A stretch of 64,000 nt of DNA, taken from contig NC_009634.1 in NCBI RefSeq assembly GCF_000017165.1, forward strand, positions 248,001 to 312,000, given 5' to 3'. Positions 57,528 through 64,000 of this stretch are shown piece by piece. The DNA is from Methanococcus vannielii SB (GTDB lineage Archaea; AGJL01; Methanococci; Methanococcales; Methanococcaceae). The position numbers and the translations under genes were made by a program. The notes under the pieces are model-generated. The model worked only from the letters and a program-made list of their open reading frames with translations, was not told the origin of the DNA and searched no databases. Every line of letters starts with the position of its first letter. Position 1 is the first letter of the stretch.

Positions 57528-59297
57528 ATGAGTGCACTCTATCACAAAACCAACGTCAATGTTTCAGAAAAAGCAAACATGATCTGGAACATTGCTGATA
57601 TTATTCGAGGAACATTCAAACCACACGAATACGGTAAGGTAATTTTACCAATGACTGTGTTAAAGAGACTCAATGACACACTATTGCCGACGAAAGAGAA
57701 AGTACTCGAAGCTTACAAGGAATACGGTAGCTTAGAAGTTAACGACGGCTTTTTTAGGGATGCTTCCGGTTATCCATTTTATAACACGAGTCCGTTCACG
57801 TTTGAGACTTTGTTAAACGACCCGGATCACATCGAAGAAAACTTCAGAACGTTCATGGCCGGTTTTTCCGAAAACATTCAAGACATTTTGAAGAACTTCA
57901 AATTCGAACACATTATTTCAGACCTCGTTGGAAGTACAGCTGAAGACGACAAGTTATTTTACGTTATACAAGAATTTAACAAGCCAAATTCATACATGGG
58001 CCCTGATGCGATATCAACCGCTGACATGGGTTACATTTTCGAAGAACTCATACGAAAGTTTTCAGAGTCCTACAACGAAGAAGCTGGAGCTCACTTTACG
58101 GCGCGAGATATAATTTACCTTATGACCGATTTACTCGTTACTGAAGAAGATGCAGCATTAACAAGGGGAAAAATAGACTGTTACGACATGGCAATGGGTA
58201 CATCACAGATGTTAACCTGTCTAACTGAACGGATTTTACAGCTCGATAGTGAAGTTGAAGTTAACGTGTTTGGTCAAGAGTTTAACCCCGAAACATTTGC
58301 GATTGCAAAAGCAGACATGATAATTCGCGGTGGAATTGCTGATAACATGCGTTTTGGCGATACGCTTACAAACGACCAGTTTAAAGGCTACAAGTTTGAC
58401 TACTGTATTTCAAATCCGCCATTTGGTGTTGAGTGGAAACCACAAAAGAACGCTGTCGAAAAGGAACATAAAAGCGGCGATAATGGAAGATTTGGTGTAG
58501 GTTTACCAAAAATATCTGACGGACAGATGTTATTTACGCTAAATGGTATCAGTAAGCTTAAAGACACTGGTAGAATGGCAATTATTCATAATGGTTCACC
58601 ACTATTTACGGGTGATGCAGGTTCAGGCCCATCCGAAATTAGAAAGTACATTATCGAAAACGACTGGTTAGATGCAATTGTTCAGTTACCTAACGATTTG
58701 TTTTACAACACAGGAATTACAACGTACGTGTGGCTTATTTCGAAAAATAAATCCGATGAAAGAAAAGGAAAAGTACAGTTAATTGATGCATCAAATATGT
58801 ATGAAAAGAGACGTAAATCTATCGGTAACAAGCGAGTAGACTTATCTGAAGACTGTCGTGCGGCTATTGTTCAGGCTTATGGCGAATTTACCGACAAATT
58901 CTACGATTACGGTGACAAATCAGTCGAATCGAAGGTATTCAATAACGAGGATTTCGGATTCTACAAAATCACTATTGAGTCACCATTACTTGATGAAAAA
59001 GGTAAAATTGTAATGAAGAAAGGTAAACCCGCACCAGATACGTCAAAGCGGGATACTGAAAACGTACCGTTAACCGATAATATCAAGAATTACTTTGAAC
59101 GTGAAGTTTTACCCTATAACCCCGACGCATGGGTCGATGAAAGTAAAACTGTAATCGGCTACGAAATACCGTTTACAAGACACTTTTACAAGTACGTTGC
59201 ACCGGAAAAGTCTGACGCGATAGCTGAAAGGATTTGTGTAATCGAAGCTGAATTAACAGGTAGTTTGAAGTCGCTATTTGGTAAAGACGGTGAATAA
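57528..59297 (+). CDS. hsdM: type I restriction-modification methyltransferase subunit
   Basis: HsdM methylates adenine N6 in the recognition sequence chosen by HsdS. The 589-residue protein has the HsdM N-terminal domain (IWNIADIIRGTFKPHEYGKVILPMTVLKRL), the SAM motif YDMAMGTSQMLTCLTERI, a variant seen in one HsdM subgroup in place of DPxCGSGG, and the catalytic SNPPFGVEWK (NPPF). GHxxP-type helices follow and the C-terminus has a helical tail contacting HsdS. GAGGG selects the ATG at 57528. hsdS starts one base after its stop, with GGTGA inside the hsdM end. Confidence 0.96.
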   Translation: MSALYHKTNVNVSEKANMIWNIADIIRGTFKPHEYGKVILPMTVLKRLNDTLLPTKEKVLEAYKEYGSLEVNDGFFRDASGYPFYNTSPFTFETLLNDPDHIEENFRTFMAGFSENIQDILKNFKFEHIISDLVGSTAEDDKLFYVIQEFNKPNSYMGPDAISTADMGYIFEELIRKFSESYNEEAGAHFTARDIIYLMTDLLVTEEDAALTRGKIDCYDMAMGTSQMLTCLTERILQLDSEVEVNVFGQEFNPETFAIAKADMIIRGGIADNMRFGDTLTNDQFKGYKFDYCISNPPFGVEWKPQKNAVEKEHKSGDNGRFGVGLPKISDGQMLFTLNGISKLKDTGRMAIIHNGSPLFTGDAGSGPSEIRKYIIENDWLDAIVQLPNDLFYNTGITTYVWLISKNKSDERKGKVQLIDASNMYEKRRKSIGNKRVDLSEDCRAAIVQAYGEFTDKFYDYGDKSVESKVFNNEDFGFYKITIESPLLDEKGKIVMKKGKPAPDTSKRDTENVPLTDNIKNYFEREVLPYNPDAWVDESKTVIGYEIPFTRHFYKYVAPEKSDAIAERICVIEAELTGSLKSLFGKDGE

Positions 59298-59298
59298 C

Positions 59299-60522
59299 AT
59301 GGCTCGCGCGATGAAAGATAGCGGCATTGAGTGGATCGGCGATATCCCTGCGGATTGGAATGTGATAAAGACAAAACATTTGTGTGATATTTCAACAGGG
59401 AATCAAGATACGATTAATCGAGTGGATGGTGGAGATTATCCATTTTTTATCCGTTCAAAAAATGTTGAACGAATTAACACGTATTCTTTTGATGGGGAGG
59501 CAGTTTTAACGGCCGGAGATGGGGATGTAGGAAAAATTTTCCATTATATTGACGGAAAATTTGATTATCATCAGCGAGTTTATAAATTCAGTGATTTCAG
59601 AAGCGTTATTGGAAGATATTTCTATTATTACATATCTTCCAACCTTATTCGCGAACTGGGTAAATATAACGCAAAAACAACAGTTGAATCATTGCGTTTA
59701 CCGTGGCTTAAAGAATTCCCCGTTATCGTCTCTAAAATTGAAGAACAACAACAAATTGCACAGTACCTCGACGATAAAGTCGGACAAATCGACAGTATTA
59801 TCGAAAAAACCAAATCGTCAATCGAGGAGTATAAAAAGTACAAACAGTCAATTATGACGGAAACCGTGACTAAAGGGCTAGATCCAACCGTAATGATGAA
59901 AGATAGCGGCGTTGAGTGGATCGGCGATATTCCTGAACACTGGGATATGGTTAAAATTAAATCATTATTATACGAAATCAATGAACGAAACGTGGATGAA
60001 AATGCAGTATTATTATCATTATTTACTGCTTTAGGGGTAGCACCTCGTTCCGAAATGGAAGAAAAAGGCAATAAAGCAGTTACGGTTATAAATTATAAAA
60101 TAGTTAAACGTGGCGACCTTATTGTCAATAAACTCCTTGCATGGATGGGGGCCATTGCTTTTTCAGATTATGAAGGAGTAACCAGTCCAGATTATGACGT
60201 TTATCGATTTCATGAAAATGCTGAAGCACTAACTGAATTTTATGAGTGGTACTTTAGATTTACTAAATTTAAAGATGATTGCTACAAATTTGGCAGGGGC
60301 ATTATGATGATGAGATGGAGAACCTACCCTGCACAATTTAAAAATATTTACGTAGTAAATCCACCGTTAGAAGAACAAAAACAAATCATCGATTATTTAA
60401 AACAGAAAATTGCAGATATCGATCAACTTATCGACAAAAAACAACGACTAATAACGGAACTTGAATCATACAAGAAATCACTAATTTACGAAGTAGTTAC
60501 GGGTAAAAAAGAAATCAACTAA
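59299..60522 (+). CDS. hsdS: type I restriction-modification specificity subunit
   Basis: HsdS contains the two target-recognition domains (TRDs) that set the bipartite DNA sequence. The 407-residue protein has TRD1 at about residues 10-165 and TRD2 at about 205-360; each is introduced by MKDSGxEWIGDIP and followed by a coiled-coil conserved region (EEQQQIAQYLDDKVGQIDSII and EEQKQIIDYLKQKIADIDQLI). The conserved parts are GC-richer (GATCGGCGATATCCC) than the TRDs, which suggests that the TRDs came from elsewhere by recombination. ATG at 59299 is preceded by GGTGA. hsdR follows after 18 bases. Confidence 0.95.
   Translation: MARAMKDSGIEWIGDIPADWNVIKTKHLCDISTGNQDTINRVDGGDYPFFIRSKNVERINTYSFDGEAVLTAGDGDVGKIFHYIDGKFDYHQRVYKFSDFRSVIGRYFYYYISSNLIRELGKYNAKTTVESLRLPWLKEFPVIVSKIEEQQQIAQYLDDKVGQIDSIIEKTKSSIEEYKKYKQSIMTETVTKGLDPTVMMKDSGVEWIGDIPEHWDMVKIKSLLYEINERNVDENAVLLSLFTALGVAPRSEMEEKGNKAVTVINYKIVKRGDLIVNKLLAWMGAIAFSDYEGVTSPDYDVYRFHENAEALTEFYEWYFRFTKFKDDCYKFGRGIMMMRWRTYPAQFKNIYVVNPPLEEQKQIIDYLKQKIADIDQLIDKKQRLITELESYKKSLIYEVVTGKKEIN
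59311..59350 (+). repeat. hsdS internal direct repeat, first copy (second at 59896-59935)
   Basis: A 40-base stretch (ATGAAAGATAGCGGC at its start) occurs before each TRD, at 59311-59350 and 59896-59935, with only two differences in the first 36 bases. It lets homologous recombination swap or delete TRD1. Confidence 0.85.
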
Positions 60523-60540
60523 ACGAGTGGGGCGTTAGGT

Positions 60541-63500
60541 GTGGATTATAAAGAAAAGCGGTTTGAACAGGATATCGAAAGCTACATGTTAAATTATGGT
60601 GGATACGCCAAAGGTGACATGTCAACGTATGATGCAGAAAATGCAATTGACTTACCAAAACTTGTATCGTTTATCAAATCAACACAGGAAAAAGAGTGGG
60701 CTAAATACGAGCGAAACTACGGAATCGATTCAGAACAAAAACTACTCAAACGATTCAACGAGGAAGTTAACACGCACGGACTTTTACATGTTCTAAGAAA
60801 TGGAATCAGTGACCGTGGTGCTAAGCTCAAAGTTTGTGCATTCAAACCGGAATCCAACTTAAACGCTGAACTTGTAAGTAGGTATGAAAATAACATCCTA
60901 ACCGTTACACGACAGTTTGCATACTCAACGGAAAACCGAAACACGATCGACATGGTATTGTCACTTAATGGTATTCCTATCGTTGCAATTGAACTCAAAA
61001 ACCAGATCACCGGTCAATCAATCGAAAATGGTAAGAAACAATATATTTACGACCGAAATCCAAAAGAACTGTGCTTTCACTTTAACAAGCGATTTTTAGT
61101 GTACTTTACAGCGGACCTCTTCGAAGTTTCAATGGCAACGAAGCTTTCTGGAAAGGATACGACATTTTTACCATTTAACCAAGGTTCAGGCGGTGCTGGA
61201 AATGTCGGTGGTGCCGGTAACCCTGAAAACACTAACGGATACACTACATCGTATCTATGGGAATCCGTACTCACTAAAGATTCGTTAATGAACATCATCC
61301 AGCGATTCTTAAACGTAAGAGTTGAAGAAACAAAGATAACGAAAAACGGTAAGGAAGTAAAGAAAACGAGTACCAAGTTAATTTTCCCAAGATATCACCA
61401 GCTTGACGTTGTAACAAAGCTTGTTGATGACGTTAAAAAGAATGGATCAGGTAACAGCTACTTAATTCAACATTCGGCAGGTTCCGGTAAAAGTAACAGT
61501 ATTGGCTGGATTGCATACCGACTTGCAAGCCTTCACGATGAAGCTGACAAAAACATTTTCACATCCGTTATCGTAGTAACTGATAGGAAGGTACTCGACA
61601 ACCAGTTACAGGATACCATATCAAGTTTTGATCACAAATTTGGGTTAATCGAAACTATCGATGACAAAAAGACATCAAAGGACTTAAAAGATGCGATAAA
61701 CAGCGGTAAAAAGATTATCGTAACAACACTTCAAAAGTTCCCTGTGATATACGAAGAAGTTGAAAGTAACCACGGCAAGCGATTTGCAGTGATTATCGAC
61801 GAAGCTCACTCGAGCCAGACTGGAAGAAGTGCACAGAAACTTAAAATTGCACTTGCAGACAACAAAGACGCGCTTGAAGAATATGCAAAAATCGAAGGCG
61901 ATGTGGAAAACTCAACTGATGACTTTGAGGATAAGCTTGTAAAAGAGTTAACGTCACACGGTAGGCATAAAAACCTTTCATTCTTCGCATTTACTGCAAC
62001 ACCAAAACAAAAAACGTTAGAAATGTTTGGTAAGCGTTACACTGACGGGACATTCCATCCGTTCCACATTTATTCGATGAAACAGGCAATTGAAGAAGGA
62101 TTTATACTTGATGTGCTCAAAAACTACATGACTTATAAAACATGTTACAAGATTGCTAAATCCACACCCGATAACCCGGAATTACCCGAAAGTGAAGCGA
62201 GAAAAGCAATCGCTAGATATGAATCACTACATCCGTATAACTTGCAGCAAAAAACTGCAGTGATGGTTGAGCAGTTTCGTGAAGTTACTTCAAAGAAAAT
62301 TAACGGTCAGGCCAAAGCAATGATTGTAACACCTTCAAGGCTTCACGCTGTTAGGTACTACAACGAATTTAAGAGATATATTAAGCATAAGGGCTACAAC
62401 GATCTCGATGTCCTTATCGCGTTTTCTGGAACTGTAACTGATACTGATGGTACAGAATATACGGAAAGTGGAATGAATAAGACTAAAGCAGGTAACAAAA
62501 TTAGCGAAAAGCAGCTCCCCGAAGTATTTCATGGTGACGAATTTAACATGTTAATCGTTGCCGAAAAGTACCAAACTGGCTTTGATGAACCTTTACTCCA
62601 CACAATGTTTGTTGATAAGAAACTTAGTGGTGTAAAAGCTGTTCAGACACTTTCAAGACTTAACCGAACCGCGAAAGGTAAAAATGACACGTTTATCCTT
62701 GACTTCGCAAACGAAACTATCGATATTCAAGCTGCATTTGCACCATACTACAAGGAAACAGCGCTAGATGAAGAAATCAACGTCAATTTAATTTACGATA
62801 CCAAAGTGTTACTTCGAAAATTTAACGTATACGGCGATAGCGATGTTGAGAAATTTATAAAAATACACTATAAATCCGGCAAACAAACGGACACCGATCT
62901 TGGTAAACTCACAAGTCTTTTCAGACCGATACAGGATTATTATCTCGAACTAAGTGACGAAGACCAGTTCAAATTCAAGAGATCCGTTAGAAACTTTGTT
63001 AAGTGGTATTCGTACATCACGCAAATCACGAGGATGTTTGATCGGGATTTACAGATGGAATACGATTTTCTATACTTCCTAAATAAATCGTTACCAAGTA
63101 ACAGTTCAGAACGAGTTGATCTTGATGATAAGATCAAGCTTGAATATTACAAGCTAGATAAAACGTTTGAGGGTAACATTGCACTCGAAACACCGGACAC
63201 GGTGATACTTGAAAACCCGAAATCAATCGATGTTGAGAAACCAAAAGAAGGTAAGGATGAACTGCTTGAAGTGATAATTCAAAGTATTAACGACCGATTC
63301 AACGGCATATTCACGGATGGCGACAAAGTCATTATCGAAACGATATATGGTCGAATTGTGAATAACGACGGCGAAAGAATTGCGAAATATGCTGAAGATT
63401 CGTTTGAGATATTTAACGACAGTTTCTTCCCAAAGGTGTTTGATGAAGTTGCGAGAAGTTGCTTTTTAGAGCAAACGAAAGCGTTCAAAAAAATATTCGA

Positions 63501-63573
63501 AAATAAGGAGTTTTATAACACGATACAACAGGAGATGGCTCGACAGGTGTACCGTAAGTTTAAGAATCGATAA
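60541..63573 (+). CDS. hsdR: type I restriction endonuclease / translocase subunit
   Basis: HsdR cuts unmethylated DNA after ATP-driven translocation. The 1010-residue protein has the N-terminal PD-(D/E)xK nuclease region (about residues 130-160, NTIDMVLSLNGIPIVAIELKNQ, with Asp and ExK), helicase motifs QHSAGSGKSNSIGW (Walker A, near 310), VVTDRKVLDNQL, VIIDEAHSSQTGR (DEAH) and FTATPKQKTLEMFG, then YQTGFDEPLLHTMFVDKKL and LSRLNRTAKGK in the second RecA domain, and the helical C-terminus. All key residues are present. The start is a GTG at 60541. It completes an apparently functional hsdMSR operon. Confidence 0.96.
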   Translation: MDYKEKRFEQDIESYMLNYGGYAKGDMSTYDAENAIDLPKLVSFIKSTQEKEWAKYERNYGIDSEQKLLKRFNEEVNTHGLLHVLRNGISDRGAKLKVCAFKPESNLNAELVSRYENNILTVTRQFAYSTENRNTIDMVLSLNGIPIVAIELKNQITGQSIENGKKQYIYDRNPKELCFHFNKRFLVYFTADLFEVSMATKLSGKDTTFLPFNQGSGGAGNVGGAGNPENTNGYTTSYLWESVLTKDSLMNIIQRFLNVRVEETKITKNGKEVKKTSTKLIFPRYHQLDVVTKLVDDVKKNGSGNSYLIQHSAGSGKSNSIGWIAYRLASLHDEADKNIFTSVIVVTDRKVLDNQLQDTISSFDHKFGLIETIDDKKTSKDLKDAINSGKKIIVTTLQKFPVIYEEVESNHGKRFAVIIDEAHSSQTGRSAQKLKIALADNKDALEEYAKIEGDVENSTDDFEDKLVKELTSHGRHKNLSFFAFTATPKQKTLEMFGKRYTDGTFHPFHIYSMKQAIEEGFILDVLKNYMTYKTCYKIAKSTPDNPELPESEARKAIARYESLHPYNLQQKTAVMVEQFREVTSKKINGQAKAMIVTPSRLHAVRYYNEFKRYIKHKGYNDLDVLIAFSGTVTDTDGTEYTESGMNKTKAGNKISEKQLPEVFHGDEFNMLIVAEKYQTGFDEPLLHTMFVDKKLSGVKAVQTLSRLNRTAKGKNDTFILDFANETIDIQAAFAPYYKETALDEEINVNLIYDTKVLLRKFNVYGDSDVEKFIKIHYKSGKQTDTDLGKLTSLFRPIQDYYLELSDEDQFKFKRSVRNFVKWYSYITQITRMFDRDLQMEYDFLYFLNKSLPSNSSERVDLDDKIKLEYYKLDKTFEGNIALETPDTVILENPKSIDVEKPKEGKDELLEVIIQSINDRFNGIFTDGDKVIIETIYGRIVNNDGERIAKYAEDSFEIFNDSFFPKVFDEVARSCFLEQTKAFKKIFENKEFYNTIQQEMARQVYRKFKNR

Positions 63574-63715
63574 GTTAAGCAATGATACAGATTCTGACAA
63601 ATCAACGGAATACTTTTAACAACATTACTACTTTTTTTGCCAATTTACGGTATATTCTACACTGTTTTCATCAGTCAGGCTCACTGCTGATAATCCATAT
63701 ATTCTAACACACCGA

Positions 63716-63730
63716 TGAAGTATATATACT
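63716..63730 (+). promoter_or_regulatory. TATA box for the small gene after hsdR
   Basis: AAGTATATATACTAG near 63718-63732 is a TATA box, partly palindromic, about 45-55 bases before the ATG at 63773. It gives the small gene its own promoter, independent of hsdMSR. Confidence 0.5.
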
Positions 63731-63772
63731 AGCTGCAATTTGGTTCAATTACGGACGAACGGAGGTGAGATT

Positions 63773-63970
63773 ATGTTAAGTTATTGCTATGATGACAGCC
63801 AAACTTTGGAGAATACGCTCAGATTACGAATAGAACGTAAATTGAACAAAGCATTCGAGGAAAAAGAATATGATTTTATATTGTATATATTATCTCAGCT
63901 TGAACTACATGAACATGAAATGTTATGCGCAAAACAGCCTGAAGAACTTATGTTTAATCAGGAAGAATAA
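63773..63970 (+). CDS. small protein of unknown function downstream of hsdR
   Basis: The 65-residue protein begins MLSYCYDDSQTLENTLRLRI, is helical and acidic at the end (QPEELMFNQEE) and has no motif I recognise. A strong GGAGGTGA at about 63761-63768 fixes the ATG at 63773. It has its own TATA box and lies 199 bases after hsdR, inside the same GC-richer island. A regulatory or anti-restriction role would fit the place, but nothing in the sequence shows it. Confidence 0.6.
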   Translation: MLSYCYDDSQTLENTLRLRIERKLNKAFEEKEYDFILYILSQLELHEHEMLCAKQPEELMFNQEE

Positions 63971-64000
63971 GTAAAATGTGTTATTTACCGTTTCGAATAG

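Overview
The window is AT-rich archaeal chromosome that I read as Methanococcus, very probably a Methanococcus maripaludis strain. Pointers are the gene set (archaeal RNase P protein, TrmY, CheF, CofE for F420, archaeal eIF5A, GAPOR-like oxidoreductase, RibL, cobalamin genes), GGTGA-type ribosome binding sites with frequent TTG/GTG starts, and TATA-box promoters. The Cas6 carries His38, His40 and Tyr47, and the CRISPR repeat yields an ATTGAAAC tag; both match my memory of published work on the type I-B system of strain C5 (not checked here).

Layout: 0-9.5 kb holds the end of ahcY, rnp4, a coiled-coil protein, dapB, trmY and half of a chemotaxis cluster (cheW-cheB-cheA-cheD-mcp). 9.5-14.7 kb is accessory DNA: triplet and tetranucleotide microsatellites, an LRR fragment, a bacterial-type groES-groEL pair, a frameshifted AlbA/Schlafen-type ATPase, and a locus with two tandem pseudoknot-like repeats just upstream of a broken toxin-like gene, which I interpret as a decayed type III toxin-antitoxin module. 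14.7-30.6 kb is a complete type I-B CRISPR-Cas locus: an array of about 101 repeats read on the minus strand from a leader at about 22.1-22.5 kb, cas4-cas2-cas1 (minus), and cas8b-cas7-cas5-cas3-cas6 (plus). 30.9-50 kb is core metabolism: cobalamin genes (cobJ/cbiH, cobD, cobS), eIF5A, CCA transferase, hisG, gatB, GAPOR, ribL, a TauE-type exporter, a PP-loop protein, cofE and aroE. 50.2-53.9 kb holds the other half of the chemotaxis cluster (cheF-cheY-cheC-cheC-cheR).

54-64 kb is a mobile region around tRNA-Ser(UGA). It has a DUF2283-type gene, a small protein behind two operator-like palindromes, the C-terminal scrap of a tyrosine recombinase, the tRNA, a degraded copy of the tRNA 3' half in opposite orientation, a full-length integrase and a type I restriction-modification operon (hsdM-hsdS-hsdR) plus a small gene. 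This last part is visibly richer in GC than the rest.

Three observations stand out. First, the probable archaeal type III toxin-antitoxin remnant at 13.94-14.60 kb. Second, two genes (cas1 and a small acidic protein) whose only well-placed start codon behind a strong Shine-Dalgarno is AUA. Third, (AAT)15 after mcp and (ATT)24 after cheR form an inverted pair bounding 44 kb, suggesting that an inversion separated the two chemotaxis half-operons. All statements come from reading the sequence and from memory of protein families; no search was run.
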